DNA from: Pelagibacterales bacterium SAG-MED50
GTDB taxonomy: Bacteria > Pseudomonadota > Alphaproteobacteria > Pelagibacterales > Pelagibacteraceae
Direction of reading: 5' to 3'
Assembly: GCA_014653385.1 (NCBI GenBank)
Contig: JACWER010000004.1
Span: 24,028-88,027, forward strand
DNA length: 64,000 bases
A model generated the notes under the pieces. It was given only the letters and a program-made list of their open reading frames with translations, made no database searches and was not told the origin of the DNA. Every line of letters starts with the position of its first letter. Positions within the stretch are counted from its first letter, which is position 1. Below, piece by piece: positions 9,027 through 19,375 of this stretch. The translations under genes were made by a program, and so were the position numbers.

Positions 9027-10682
9027 ATGAAAGATGAATTATTATTTTGTCCATTAGGTGGATCTGGTGAAATTGGCATGAACATGAATTTATTTGCTTA
9101 CGGAAAGCCTAGTGAGCAGAAATGGATTATGGTTGATATTGGTGTTACCTTTGCTGATGATACTCTTCCAGGTATTGATTTAATTTACCCTGATCCTGGA
9201 TTTATTGTTGATAGAAAAGATGATCTACTAGGAATTGTTTTAACTCATGCTCACGAAGATCATATTGGGGCTATAGCACATCTTTGGCCAAAACTAGAAT
9301 GTAAGATATTTGCTACACCATTTACTGCTGTTCTAATTAAAGAAAAATTTAAAGAAAAGCACATTGATATAACTAGCCATCTAAAGATAGTTCAATTAAA
9401 TGGAACAGTAGATTTAAATCCATTTAAAATTGAATACATAACATTAACTCACTCTATTTTAGAGCCAAACGGTTTAAGAATTGAAACACCTGCTGGTATA
9501 ATTTTGCATACTGGAGATTGGAAAATTGATCCAGAACCTTTAATTGGTGGAAACATTAACTCTAATAGATTGAAAGAAATTGGTAACGATGGTGTCTTAG
9601 CAATGATTTGTGACTCAACAAATGTTTTTAGTTTGGGTAAAGCAGGCTCAGAATTAGATGTTAGAAAAAATATGCTTAATATCATGAGCAGTTTAAAAAA
9701 AAGAATTATTATTGCTTCTTTTGCCTCAAATGTAGCTAGATTAGAAACGGCTTTTTATTGTGCTGAAAAAACTGGTAGACAAATCTCTTTAGTCGGAAGA
9801 TCAATGCATAGAATTTTTAAAGCTGCAAGACAATGTGGTTATCTAAAAAATGTTATTGAGCCGATCGATTCTCGTGAGGCAAAAAATATTGCAAGAGAAA
9901 AGATAGTTTATCTTTGCACAGGTAGTCAGGGCGAGCCTATGGCAGCATTAATGAGAATAGCTAAATATACTCATCCAGATGTTTTTATAGAAAAAGATGA
10001 TACTGTTATATTTTCATCTAAAATTATTCCAGGCAACGAAAAAAAATTATACAATTTACAAAATCAATTAGTTAAAGATGGTATTGAAGTAATTTCTGAA
10101 GAAAATGAATTTGTTCACGTTTCAGGACATCCAAATAGAGATGATCTAAGAGAAATGTATGAATGGGTAAAACCGAAGTGTGTCATCCCTGTTCATGGAG
10201 AGCACAGACATATGATTGAGCATATAAAATTTGCAAAAGAAATGAATGTACCAAACCCTGTCCAAGTAGAAAACGGTGATATTGTTAAGTTATATCCCGG
10301 CAAACCTGAGGTATATGATAAAGCACCAAGTGGTAGGCTTTATGTAGATGGTAATATTAGTGTAGTAGAAGATGCTCAATCGATTAAAGATAGAAAAAAT
10401 TTAAGTGCCAATGGATATATTGAGGCTACTATATTAATTACTCCAAAAGGCAACATTCATAAAAGACCAGTTTTAACGTTTAGAGGTATTCCAGTTGAGG
10501 ATACTGAAGAGTTTGTTTATGGTCTAGAGGATGCAATTGAAGAAATTACAAGAACTTTTAGATTGGGAAGTAAACAACAAGAACATAATTTAATAGATGC
10601 TCTTAAGATAGCATGTAGAAAATTTTCAAAAGAAAAAACTGGAAAAAAACCTTTCACAAATATTAACTTAGTAAGAATTTAA
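9027..10682 (+). CDS. rnj: Ribonuclease J
   Basis: RNase J is a metallo-beta-lactamase/beta-CASP nuclease with 5'-3' exo- and endonuclease activity in RNA maturation and decay. The 551-aa product shows the zinc motif HAHEDH at residues 74-79, the downstream LHTGDWKID motif, the beta-CASP signature LCTGSQGEPMAAL and the C-terminal GHPNRDDLREMYEWVKPK and PVHGEHRH motifs. It is full length. It sits after coaX with one base between them and overlaps the next small gene by one base. Confidence 0.96.
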   Translation: MKDELLFCPLGGSGEIGMNMNLFAYGKPSEQKWIMVDIGVTFADDTLPGIDLIYPDPGFIVDRKDDLLGIVLTHAHEDHIGAIAHLWPKLECKIFATPFTAVLIKEKFKEKHIDITSHLKIVQLNGTVDLNPFKIEYITLTHSILEPNGLRIETPAGIILHTGDWKIDPEPLIGGNINSNRLKEIGNDGVLAMICDSTNVFSLGKAGSELDVRKNMLNIMSSLKKRIIIASFASNVARLETAFYCAEKTGRQISLVGRSMHRIFKAARQCGYLKNVIEPIDSREAKNIAREKIVYLCTGSQGEPMAALMRIAKYTHPDVFIEKDDTVIFSSKIIPGNEKKLYNLQNQLVKDGIEVISEENEFVHVSGHPNRDDLREMYEWVKPKCVIPVHGEHRHMIEHIKFAKEMNVPNPVQVENGDIVKLYPGKPEVYDKAPSGRLYVDGNISVVEDAQSIKDRKNLSANGYIEATILITPKGNIHKRPVLTFRGIPVEDTEEFVYGLEDAIEEITRTFRLGSKQQEHNLIDALKIACRKFSKEKTGKKPFTNINLVRI

Positions 10683-10927
10683 TGAGCATCACAGGCTTAG
10701 CGATAATCTACATAATCATTTGGTGGATAGTTTTTTTTGCTATCTTACCAATTGATGTAAACAGAACAAAAACAGTTAAAATTGATGGTGAGGACCCTGG
10801 ATCACCTGAAAATCCAAAAATGCTAAAAAAAATCCTTTATTGCACAGGAATAACGACAGTTATTTTTATAATAATTTATCTATTAATAAAATTTGAATAT
10901 TTAAATTTAAGAAATATTATTAACTAA
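10682..10927 (+). CDS. DUF1467 family small membrane protein
   Basis: This 81-aa protein has two predicted membrane helices, at about residues 5-23 and 50-70. The conserved short loop around NRTKTVKIDGEDPGSPENPKM matches the alphaproteobacterial DUF1467 family as I remember it. The function is unknown; the family recurs between the RNase J gene and proS, as here. The start overlaps the RNase J stop (TAATG), supporting a real coupled gene. Confidence 0.85.
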   Translation: MSITGLAIIYIIIWWIVFFAILPIDVNRTKTVKIDGEDPGSPENPKMLKKILYCTGITTVIFIIIYLLIKFEYLNLRNIIN

Positions 10928-10928
10928 G

Positions 10929-12263
10929 ATGTTTTTATCAAAATCTTTTATTCCAATTTTAAAGAATAATCCTTCAGAGGCAAAAATTAAATCTCATCAA
11001 CTAATGTTGAGAGTAGGAATGATCAAACAAGCTTCGGCAGGTATTTATTCTTGGTTACCTCTTGGATTTAAAGTGATGAAAAAAATCGAAGCTATTGTAA
11101 GACAAGAACAAGACAAAATTGGTGCACAAGAAATCTTAATGCCTACAATTCAATCAAGTGAAATTTGGAAAGAGAGTGGAAGATACGATGATTATGGAGA
11201 GGAAATGCTTAGAATTAAAGATCGTCAAGATAGAGAAATGCTTTACGGACCAACTAACGAAGAACAAGTAACTGAAATTTTTAGATCCTCATTTAAATCT
11301 TATAAATCGTTACCTCAGCTTTTATATCACATACAATGGAAATTTAGAGATGAGATAAGACCTCGATTTGGAATCATGAGAGGTAGGGAATTTTATATGA
11401 AAGATGCATATTCATTTGATGTTACAGATGAAGATGCATTTTATTCTTATAATAAATTTTTCTTATCATACTTAAGAACTTTTAAAAGATTATCATTAAC
11501 AGCAATTCCCATGGCTGCTGATACAGGTCCTATTGGAGGGAATTTATCTCATGAGTTTATAATTTTAGCCGATACAGGTGAAAGTAAAATTTTTACTGAC
11601 AAAAGAATTTTTGATTTAACTAGCGAAGGTACTAATTTGGAAAAATCTTCCTTAGAACAAATGCGTAAAAAATATGAGCAGTTTTATTCAGTAACAGATG
11701 AAAAATTCAACAAAGATGAATTCGAAAAAATAGTTTCAAAAGAAAATAGATTGATAACAAAAGGTATTGAGGTAGGTCATATATTTTATTTTGGTGACAA
11801 ATATTCAAAGTCTATGGATGCTGCAGTTGATCTTCCTGGTGGAAAAAAGGATTTTGTTAAAATGGGCTCTTACGGTATTGGTGTATCAAGGTTAGTAGGG
11901 GCAATAATTGAGGCTAAATATGATGATAAAAACGAAATCATGAAATGGCCATTGTCTGTTGCTCCATATGATATTGCTCTAATACCTATGATAAATAAGA
12001 ATGATACTACCGCTTTAGAAAAAGCAAATAATATAAATTCTGAACTGATAAAAAATAGTATTGAAGCAATTATTGATGACACTGATGAAAACTATTCTTC
12101 TAAAATAAAAAAGATGAATTTAATTGGAGCTCCGTATCAAATTATTATAGGAAAAAAATCTGAGGGTGATCTTCTTGAATTTAAGGAGACAGGTGGTGAA
12201 ACTCAGAATTTCAGTTTAGATAAAATAATAGAAATTATAAAAAAACAAAAAGCTTCAAATTGA
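10929..12263 (+). CDS. proS: Prolyl-tRNA synthetase (short alphaproteobacterial form)
   Basis: ProRS charges tRNA-Pro. The 444-aa protein is a class II synthetase with motif 1 region KQASAGIYSWLPLG, motif 2 FRDEIRPRFGIMRGREFYMKD and motif 3 GSYGIGVSRLVGAI, followed by the anticodon-binding domain. It lacks the roughly 180-residue editing insertion between motifs 2 and 3 found in E. coli ProRS, a feature known for alphaproteobacterial enzymes. Its TGA overlaps the TTG start of lolC. Confidence 0.96.
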   Translation: MFLSKSFIPILKNNPSEAKIKSHQLMLRVGMIKQASAGIYSWLPLGFKVMKKIEAIVRQEQDKIGAQEILMPTIQSSEIWKESGRYDDYGEEMLRIKDRQDREMLYGPTNEEQVTEIFRSSFKSYKSLPQLLYHIQWKFRDEIRPRFGIMRGREFYMKDAYSFDVTDEDAFYSYNKFFLSYLRTFKRLSLTAIPMAADTGPIGGNLSHEFIILADTGESKIFTDKRIFDLTSEGTNLEKSSLEQMRKKYEQFYSVTDEKFNKDEFEKIVSKENRLITKGIEVGHIFYFGDKYSKSMDAAVDLPGGKKDFVKMGSYGIGVSRLVGAIIEAKYDDKNEIMKWPLSVAPYDIALIPMINKNDTTALEKANNINSELIKNSIEAIIDDTDENYSSKIKKMNLIGAPYQIIIGKKSEGDLLEFKETGGETQNFSLDKIIEIIKKQKASN

Positions 12264-13495
12264 TTTCTACGTTAGAAAAAGAAATTACTTTTAGATTTTT
12301 AAAAGCTAGAAAAAAAGATGGCTTTTTAAATGTTATATCAATTTTTTCCTTTATAGGCATTAGTCTCGGTGTTGCTGTTTTAATAATTGTTATGTCCGTT
12401 ATGAATGGATTTCGAACAGAATTAATAAATAAGATAGTAGGCTTTAACCCCCATATAACAGTAAAATCTTATGACAATAATGGGATTGATCTCAATAAAT
12501 TAGATAACAATAATTTAAAACTTATTACTAAAAATTTGATTTTTAGTAACTCAGGCGAAGCCATTATTTTAAAAAAAGATACTTCAAAAGGAATAGTGTT
12601 AAGAGGATATCAAGCTAAAGAATTTTCTAATTTGACAATAATTAAAAATGATAAATTCAAAGGTGATAATTCGAAATTAGATAAAAATTCTATATCTATA
12701 GGTAACGAACTAAGTTTTAGTTTGGGTCTTAAAATTAAAGACAAAATTACTATTATGTCCCCTTCAGGAGTTGAAACTATTATTGGTAGTATGCCAAAAC
12801 AAAAGACTTTTGAAGTAACTTCAATTTTTAATAGTGGATTAGCAGATTTTGATAACAATATAGCTCTTATTAATTTAGATACATTAGATGATTTTTTTGG
12901 TTTTGACCAAAAAGATAGAAATTTAGAAATATATTTAAATGATCCTAAAAATATAGACTCACAAAAGCAAATAGTTCAAAAAATTTTTGATCAAGAATTT
13001 ATTTATACATGGGCAGATATGAATAGCTCTTTGTTTTCAGCACTAAAGGTTGAAAGAAATGTAATGTTTATAATATTATCTTTAATAATTATTGTTGCTG
13101 CATTTAATATAATATCTGGATTGACAATTTTAGTTAAAAATAAAACAAGAGATATTGCAATTTTAAAATCAATTGGAGTTTTAAATAAATCAATTATTAA
13201 AATATTTTTTTTAATTGGAGTAATAATTGGAACTTCAGCAACTGTTTTTGGAATTTTTTTAGGTATTACTTTTTCTCTATATATAGAAAATTTTAGACAA
13301 TTTTTAAGTTCAACTTTTAATATTATTTTATTTCCTGAAGAAATTTATTTTTTAAGTACTATGCCTTCAGAAATTAATCCTACGTCCATCCTATTGATTG
13401 CAATCAGTTCAATATTAATAACAACTATTGTTTCCATATTTCCTGCATTTAAAGCTGCTAATTTAGATCCAATTAAAGCATTAAAATATGAATAA
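12260..13495 (+). CDS. lolC: Lipoprotein-releasing ABC transporter permease LolC/E
   Basis: This is the membrane subunit of the Lol system that extracts outer-membrane lipoproteins from the inner membrane for delivery to LolA. The 411-aa protein has one N-terminal helix (about 25-50), a large periplasmic domain and three C-terminal FtsX-type helices. The N-terminal KARKKDGFLNVISIFSFIGISLGVAVLIIVMSVMNG region is characteristic. The likely start is a TTG overlapping the proS stop by 4 bp; no ATG fits as well. lolD overlaps its end by 8 bp. Only one permease gene is present here, so it probably acts as a homodimer. Confidence 0.93.
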   Translation: MISTLEKEITFRFLKARKKDGFLNVISIFSFIGISLGVAVLIIVMSVMNGFRTELINKIVGFNPHITVKSYDNNGIDLNKLDNNNLKLITKNLIFSNSGEAIILKKDTSKGIVLRGYQAKEFSNLTIIKNDKFKGDNSKLDKNSISIGNELSFSLGLKIKDKITIMSPSGVETIIGSMPKQKTFEVTSIFNSGLADFDNNIALINLDTLDDFFGFDQKDRNLEIYLNDPKNIDSQKQIVQKIFDQEFIYTWADMNSSLFSALKVERNVMFIILSLIIIVAAFNIISGLTILVKNKTRDIAILKSIGVLNKSIIKIFFLIGVIIGTSATVFGIFLGITFSLYIENFRQFLSSTFNIILFPEEIYFLSTMPSEINPTSILLIAISSILITTIVSIFPAFKAANLDPIKALKYE

Positions 13496-14165
13496 TTTTT
13501 TAAGATTAAGAAATATTTCTAAAAACTTTAATAATGAAAAAAAAATTAAAGTTTTAAAAAATCTGTCATATGATTTTAGTAAAGGAAAAATGTACGCATT
13601 AGTGGGTCCTTCAGGGTCTGGGAAATCAACATTACTTAATTTGATATCTTTAGTAGATAAACCTACTCTTGGATCAATTAAATTTAATGATGACATAGTT
13701 AATTTCAAAAATAATAAAAAAAACGATATCTTTAGAGCTAAGAATATTGGTATTGTTTATCAACAAAATAATTTGCTTCCTGATTTTACAGCATTAGAAA
13801 ATGTTTATTTGGCAAACCTATCCATAAATAATAATAAAGACATAGCAATGACAAAAGCAAAAGATTTGTTAAGAAGAATAGGCTTATCAAATAGATTGAA
13901 TCATTTTCCCTCTCAACTATCTGGCGGTGAATGCCAGCGTGTAGCAATTGTAAGAGCAATTATTAATGATCCAGATATAATTCTTGCTGATGAACCTACT
14001 GGAAGTTTAGATTTAAATACTGCAAAAGAAATATTTCAACTTTTAAATAACCAAAAAAAACCTAACAGACTTATTATATTTGCAACCCATAATAGATTTT
14101 TTGCCAATAAGGCAGATTGCCTTTTGGAGATGATAAATGGTAGTGTAAAAACTATTAATGCCTGA
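13488..14165 (+). CDS. lolD: Lipoprotein-releasing ABC transporter ATP-binding protein
   Basis: LolD powers lipoprotein release with the LolC/E permease. The 225-aa ATPase has Walker [10 protein letters not shown] near residues 40-48, the Q-loop YQQNN, the signature [10 protein letters not shown] and Walker [13 protein letters not shown]. The start ATG lies inside the lolC end, and the dnaE ATG overlaps the lolD stop by 8 bp. Pairing with lolC favours LolD over a generic MacB-type ATPase. Confidence 0.94.
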   Translation: MNNFLRLRNISKNFNNEKKIKVLKNLSYDFSKGKMYALVGPSGSGKSTLLNLISLVDKPTLGSIKFNDDIVNFKNNKKNDIFRAKNIGIVYQQNNLLPDFTALENVYLANLSINNNKDIAMTKAKDLLRRIGLSNRLNHFPSQLSGGECQRVAIVRAIINDPDIILADEPTGSLDLNTAKEIFQLLNNQKKPNRLIIFATHNRFFANKADCLLEMINGSVKTINA

Positions 14166-17100
14166 GTCTTCTAACCAAAATTTTAACCATCTAAAAATAC
14201 ATTCTCAATACTCTATTTGCGAAGGTGCTATAAAAATAGATGATTTACAAGATTTTTCAAAATCAAATAAAATAAGATCATTAGCTCTATGTGATACCTC
14301 TAATTTATGTGGAGCTTTAGAATTTGCTGAAAAAATTTCTAAAGTTGGGACACAGCCAATTATTGGTACTCAAATTAATTTTAAATATGGTGACTGTATA
14401 GGTTTATTACCTTTGTTTGCTCTTAATGAGGAGGGTTATAAAAGAATAATTAAGCTGTCATCAAATTCATTCCTTGAAAATGATGAACTATCTGACCCAC
14501 ACGTTGATTTTAATGATTTATTAGATGACAATACAGGTGTTGCTATTTTTTCGGGAACTATTTTTGGATTATTTGGAGAATTATTTAATAAAGGAAAATT
14601 TAACGAAATCTCTGAATCATATAAAAAACTAAAATTAAACTTTGATGATCGATTTTATATAGAGATACAAAGACACAATGATCATAATGAGTTAGATTTT
14701 GAAAGATTTAATCTAACTAAATCTTTAGAATTAGAAATTCCAATAATTGCAACTAATGAGGTTTTTTATCTAGACAAAGATATGCATGAAGCTCACGATG
14801 CATTGATATGTATTGGAAATAAAACTTATGTTAATGAAAAATCAAGAATAAGACTAAGTAATCAACACTATTATAAAAATAATTCAGAGATGACAGAATT
14901 ATTTGCAGATCTACCTGAAGCATTAGAAAATAATTATAATTTTCCCTTAAGATGTAATTTTAGACCATTATTTTCAGATCCAATTTTACCAAATATTAGT
15001 TCCGAAGAAGGTGGAAATGCTGATGATATTTTAAAAAAAGATTCTTTGCATGGGTTAAGAATTAAATTTGATAAAATTTTTGGTAACAAAGCTAATAATC
15101 TTGAAAATAATAAAACATACTTAGATTATAAAGATAGATTGGAACATGAATTATCAATTATAATAGAAATGAAATATTCTAGTTATTTTCTTATCGTATC
15201 TGACTATATTAAATGGGCAAAAAATAATGATATTCCAGTTGGCCCCGGTAGAGGATCTGGAGCTGGATCTTTAGTTGCTTGGTGTCTTTCAATTACTGAT
15301 GTCGATCCAATCAAATTTAATTTAATTTTTGAAAGATTTTTAAATCCTGACCGTATTTCAATGCCAGACTTTGATATAGATTTTTGTGAGGATAAAAGAG
15401 ATCTCGTTTTTGAATATTTGACCAAAAAATATCAAGATAGTGTCGCTCACATCATTACCTTTGGTAAATTGAAAGCGAGAATGGTAATAAGAGATGTAGG
15501 AAGAGTGCTAGGTTTACCTTATGGTTTTGTTGATAACATTTCAAAAATGATACCGTTTGATCCGTCCAGACCACAAAGTTTATCTCAATGTATAGCAGGT
15601 GAACCAAGATTACAAAAACTTATAAATGAAGACCCTAGAGTAAAAAAATTAACCAATCTTTCTTTAAAACTCGAAGGATTAAATCGTAATGTTGCAACAC
15701 ATGCTGCTGGTGTTGTAATTGCAGATAAAAAACTTACAGAAATTGTGCCTCTTTACAAAGATGTTTCTGCAAATTTGCTATTACCTTCCACACAGTTTGA
15801 CATGTATTCTGCAGAAAATGCAGGTTTAGTAAAATTCGATTTCTTAGGATTAAAAACATTAACTGTAATTAATAATACTCAAAAATTAGTCAAAAAAATT
15901 GATAAAAATTTTGATATAGAAAATATTAGTTATGAAGACCAAAAAGTATTTGATCTATTATCAAGTGGTTACACGGTTGGATTATTCCAGGTTGAGAGTG
16001 CTGGAATGAGGGAAGCACTAATTCAGATGAAACCTAATCATATTGAAGATATTATTGCTTTAGTTGCGCTTTATAGACCTGGACCAATGAGCAATATTCC
16101 AACCTATAACGATTGCAAACATGGAATACAAACTCCAGATTATCTTCATCCTTTATTAGAAGACATTTTAAAACCTACATATGGTGTAATCATTTATCAA
16201 GAACAAGTTATGCAAATAGCCCAGAAATTGTCTGGTTTTACAGCTGGTCAAGCTGATCTTCTTAGAAGAGCAATGGGAAAAAAGAAAAGAGTAGAGTTAG
16301 AAAAACAAAAACAAGGTTTTATTGCTGGAGCACTAAAAAATGGAATAGCAAAAGATGTTGCCGCTGGAATTTTTTTAAAAATTGAGCCTTTTGCAGAATA
16401 TGGATTTAATAAAAGTCATGCAGCAGCTTATGCAATAATTTCTTATCAAACTGCTTTCTTAAAAACCTATTATCCTAAAGAATTTATTGCTGCATCAATG
16501 ACTATGGATATTTCAAATCAAAACAAGTTAAGTGAATTTTATGAAGAATTAAAAAGATTAAATATTGAAATTAAAAGACCAGATATAAATGAGTGTTTTG
16601 CTGATTTTAAATCAATAGATAATAAATTTTATTATGCTTTGGGTGGTATAAAGGCTGTAGGATTTGAGGCTATCTCAAACGTTGTTAAGGAAAGAACTGA
16701 AAATGGAAAATTTCAATCTATAAATGATTTTTTAAGTAGAATTAACCCAAAAGATATGAACAAACTTCAGCTAGAAGGTTTAGTTAAAGCTGGTGCCTTC
16801 GATAGTATAAATAAAAATCGGCATTCACTTTTTGAATCTATACCCAATTTCATTCTAAAAACTAAAAATATGTTTGAAAATAAATCTGCAAATCAAATTG
16901 ATTTATTTTCTGATGAAGATGCCTCAGAAAATAATATTGTTAATGAATTTGAAGATTGGAAGTTTGAAGAACGATTATCTAAAGAATTTGAAGCAGTTGG
17001 ATTTTTTATATCAGATCATCCACTGAATCAATTTACAGAAATTTTTGAAGATTATAAAATTACTGATTACTCAAATTTTAATTCTAGTAATGAATTAAAA

Positions 17101-17574
17101 GAAGCAAATATTGCAGCTACTTTGCTAAAAGTTCAAGAAAGAAAAACTGCAAAAGGAAATTCTTATGCCGTATTAAAATTAACCGATTTAAGCAGTGTTT
17201 TTGAAATATTTATTTTTTCTGATATTTTAGAATTAAACCGTGAAATTTTAAAAGAAGGCAGTTCTTTACTATTAACCTTGGTTAAAAGTATATCAAATGA
17301 TGAAAATAGATTTAAAAGAATTAATGTTCATAAAATAGGATCTTTGACTGAGCTATTTAACAGTCCAATTAATAAAGTATATTTTGAAGTTAATTCTAAT
17401 GAAAATCTGGACTCAATCTCAAAAACTTTAGCTGTAGAAGGCAAAACAGAGGTTAATTTTAATATTGTTGTTGATGACAAAACCTTAAAATTTAAACTTA
17501 ACAATACAAGGAGTCTTGATCGAAAATCACTAAATCTTTTGAGAAAAAGAGAAATTTTAAGTACTATAAGCTAA
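14158..17574 (+). CDS. dnaE: DNA polymerase III alpha subunit
   Basis: DnaE is the replicative DNA polymerase catalytic subunit. The 1138-aa protein has an N-terminal PHP domain starting at HLKIHSQYSICEGAI, the palm with GPGRGSGAGSLVAW and the catalytic Asp motif PDFDIDF (D404 and D406), fingers with RPGPMSNIPTYND and GFNKSHAAAYA, a helix-hairpin-helix region and a C-terminal OB fold. The length is normal. The start overlaps lolD. After its stop there is a 129-bp gap carrying the rpsB leader, which ends this transcription unit functionally. Confidence 0.97.
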   Translation: MPESSNQNFNHLKIHSQYSICEGAIKIDDLQDFSKSNKIRSLALCDTSNLCGALEFAEKISKVGTQPIIGTQINFKYGDCIGLLPLFALNEEGYKRIIKLSSNSFLENDELSDPHVDFNDLLDDNTGVAIFSGTIFGLFGELFNKGKFNEISESYKKLKLNFDDRFYIEIQRHNDHNELDFERFNLTKSLELEIPIIATNEVFYLDKDMHEAHDALICIGNKTYVNEKSRIRLSNQHYYKNNSEMTELFADLPEALENNYNFPLRCNFRPLFSDPILPNISSEEGGNADDILKKDSLHGLRIKFDKIFGNKANNLENNKTYLDYKDRLEHELSIIIEMKYSSYFLIVSDYIKWAKNNDIPVGPGRGSGAGSLVAWCLSITDVDPIKFNLIFERFLNPDRISMPDFDIDFCEDKRDLVFEYLTKKYQDSVAHIITFGKLKARMVIRDVGRVLGLPYGFVDNISKMIPFDPSRPQSLSQCIAGEPRLQKLINEDPRVKKLTNLSLKLEGLNRNVATHAAGVVIADKKLTEIVPLYKDVSANLLLPSTQFDMYSAENAGLVKFDFLGLKTLTVINNTQKLVKKIDKNFDIENISYEDQKVFDLLSSGYTVGLFQVESAGMREALIQMKPNHIEDIIALVALYRPGPMSNIPTYNDCKHGIQTPDYLHPLLEDILKPTYGVIIYQEQVMQIAQKLSGFTAGQADLLRRAMGKKKRVELEKQKQGFIAGALKNGIAKDVAAGIFLKIEPFAEYGFNKSHAAAYAIISYQTAFLKTYYPKEFIAASMTMDISNQNKLSEFYEELKRLNIEIKRPDINECFADFKSIDNKFYYALGGIKAVGFEAISNVVKERTENGKFQSINDFLSRINPKDMNKLQLEGLVKAGAFDSINKNRHSLFESIPNFILKTKNMFENKSANQIDLFSDEDASENNIVNEFEDWKFEERLSKEFEAVGFFISDHPLNQFTEIFEDYKITDYSNFNSSNELKEANIAATLLKVQERKTAKGNSYAVLKLTDLSSVFEIFIFSDILELNREILKEGSSLLLTLVKSISNDENRFKRINVHKIGSLTELFNSPINKVYFEVNSNENLDSISKTLAVEGKTEVNFNIVVDDKTLKFKLNNTRSLDRKSLNLLRKREILSTIS

Positions 17575-17633
17575 ATAAAACTTGTTAATTTCATGAATTA
17601 TTAGTAAATAAAGCCTAATTTAAATTAACACGC

Positions 17634-17703
17634 ACACAGTTGTTGGTTTTATACCTCCGGTCCTTAATTGGAAATTACTGTGGTGGCTCAACCGGGAATA
17701 AAT
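17634..17703 (+). promoter_or_regulatory. rpsB leader: H-type pseudoknot, likely ribosomal-protein autoregulation site
   Basis: Two interleaved complementary pairs are visible. CACAGT at 17635-17640 pairs with ACTGTG at 17677-17682, and CCGGT at 17657-17661, inside that loop, pairs with ACCGG at 17691-17695, beyond the first stem, giving an H-type pseudoknot. A short GGT/ACC hairpin (17645-17647 with 17653-17655) fits in the first loop. The second stem ends eight bases before the rpsB ATG at 17704 and covers the only purine-rich ribosome-binding stretch (CCGGGAA). Folding would block initiation. Leaders with autogenous control by S2 are known upstream of rpsB in other proteobacteria; the same role here is inferred. 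Confidence 0.7.
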
Positions 17704-18522
17704 ATGAAAATACCTAACATAACAATACAGCAATTATTAGAAGCAGGTGTTCATCTTGGACACAAAACTTTAAGATGGAATCCAAAAATGAAAAAATACA
17801 TTTTTGGTAAAAGAGACTCGATCCATATTTTGGATTTAACTCAAACATTAGAATTAACTAAAGTTGCTTTAGAAAAAATTTATTCAACAGTAGCAAATAA
17901 TGGCAAAATTTTATTTGTTTCAACTAAAAAACAAGCGTCAGAAGCAATTGCTGAAGTCGCCAAAGAAACAGATCAGTACTTTGTAAATTATAGATGGCTT
18001 GGTGGTATGCTTACTAACTGGGGAACTATATCTGGATCTATCAAAAAAATGAAAAAATATGAATCTGATTTAGTTGCTGAAAATAGAGGTTTCACAAAAA
18101 AAGAACTTCTTAAAATGAGTGTCAAAAAAGATAAACTTGAAAGATCATTAGGTGGAATAGCTGAAATGAAAAAAACTCCTGATTTGGTTTTCATAATTGA
18201 CACAAATTATGAGTCGTTAGCAATTGCAGAGTCAGTCAAGTTAGGAATTCCAATAATTGCTATTCTAGATAGTAATTCAAATCCAGAGAACATTGATTAT
18301 CCAATACCTGGTAATGATGACGCTCGTAGATCAATAGATCTTTATTGCAATTTAATTAAAGAGACTATTAATAATGCAAAAAGTTCAATTCCAGCACCTG
18401 AACCTAAAAAAGAAACTGTTCAGGAAACTAAAGATAAAACTCTAGGGAAGACGGTTCAAGAAATTGACAGAGAAAAATTAGAACAAAAATTTTCTAAAGA
18501 AAAAAAGGAGACTTTAAATTGA
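17704..18522 (+). CDS. rpsB: 30S ribosomal protein S2
   Basis: S2 is a late-assembling protein of the small ribosomal subunit. The protein is 272 aa from the ATG at 17704, starting [22 protein letters not shown], the normal S2 N-terminus. An in-frame TTG at 17668 would add 12 residues but lies inside the structured leader and is rejected. The core includes [13 protein letters not shown] and [20 protein letters not shown] charged C-terminal extension (about 45 residues) follows the conserved fold. tsf starts one base after the stop. Confidence 0.97.
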   Translation: MKIPNITIQQLLEAGVHLGHKTLRWNPKMKKYIFGKRDSIHILDLTQTLELTKVALEKIYSTVANNGKILFVSTKKQASEAIAEVAKETDQYFVNYRWLGGMLTNWGTISGSIKKMKKYESDLVAENRGFTKKELLKMSVKKDKLERSLGGIAEMKKTPDLVFIIDTNYESLAIAESVKLGIPIIAILDSNSNPENIDYPIPGNDDARRSIDLYCNLIKETINNAKSSIPAPEPKKETVQETKDKTLGKTVQEIDREKLEQKFSKEKKETLN

Positions 18523-18523
18523 T

Positions 18524-19375
18524 ATGAGTGATATAGAAAATGTTAAGAAATTAAGAGAAGCGACAGGTGCAGGATTTAAAGATTGTAATCTTGCGATAAA
18601 AGAGTCTGGTGGTGATATTGATAAAGCTATTGAGATTTTGCGTGTAAAAGGAATTTCAAAAGCGTCAAAAAAAATGTCTAGAGATGCCAAAGAAGGCGTT
18701 GTTGCTGTAAGTGGCGATGAAACCAAAACATCAGTCATTGAGGTTAATTGTGAAACAGACTTTGTTGCCAAAAATGAAGATTTTACCAATTTTGTTAAAG
18801 AACTTAGCGAATTAAATAATGAAAAAAATTCTAATTTAGATAATTTAAAAAGCTCAAAAATGAAAAATGGTGAAACAGTTGAAGACAACGTTGTATCTTT
18901 AATTGCTAAAATTGGTGAAAAAATAACAATTGGAAAAGCAAAAACTATCGAAAATGGTGGAACTGTAAATAATCATTATTTACATACAGTTGTTAAGGAT
19001 AATATTTCAAAACTAGCAGTTATTGTTTCTTTAGAAACAAAAGATAACTCTGATACTGTTAAAAATTTTGGAAAACAATTATCTATGCACATTGCTGCCT
19101 CAAATCCATTAGCACTTACATCTGATTTAATTGACAAATCAGTTATAGATAAAGAGCAGGAATTAGTAACTGAAGAGTTAAAAAATTCTGGAAAACCTGA
19201 GGATATTGCTAAAAAAATTAGCTTAGGTAAGATGAATAAATTTAAAGAAGAAAATTCTCTTTTAACTCAAGCTTGGGTTATGGAGCCTAAAAAGAAGGTG
19301 CAAGATATAGTCAAAGAACTTTCAATTGCTGATTTAAGAATAAAAGAATTTTATAGAATTAAGATTGGAGAGTAA
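18524..19375 (+). CDS. tsf: Translation elongation factor Ts
   Basis: EF-Ts exchanges GDP on EF-Tu. The 283-aa product starts with the UBA-like domain and signature [20 protein letters not shown], then the core motif [16 protein letters not shown] (here [16 protein letters not shown]) and a second core subdomain with [11 protein letters not shown]. The length is normal. It is followed directly, without a gap, by frr; the usual pyrH gene is not between them. Confidence 0.97.
   Translation: MSDIENVKKLREATGAGFKDCNLAIKESGGDIDKAIEILRVKGISKASKKMSRDAKEGVVAVSGDETKTSVIEVNCETDFVAKNEDFTNFVKELSELNNEKNSNLDNLKSSKMKNGETVEDNVVSLIAKIGEKITIGKAKTIENGGTVNNHYLHTVVKDNISKLAVIVSLETKDNSDTVKNFGKQLSMHIAASNPLALTSDLIDKSVIDKEQELVTEELKNSGKPEDIAKKISLGKMNKFKEENSLLTQAWVMEPKKKVQDIVKELSIADLRIKEFYRIKIGE

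Noticed and set aside
17668..17703. Upstream in-frame TTG start for rpsB adding 12 residues
   Set aside because: The ATG at 17704 gives the standard S2 N-terminus and the extra codons fall inside the pseudoknot leader.
18514..18888. 124-aa minus-strand frame antisense to tsf
   Set aside because: It is a shadow of tsf, with no ribosome-binding site or recognisable protein features; the AT-rich Lys/Glu codons opposite give long Ser/Phe/Leu frames.
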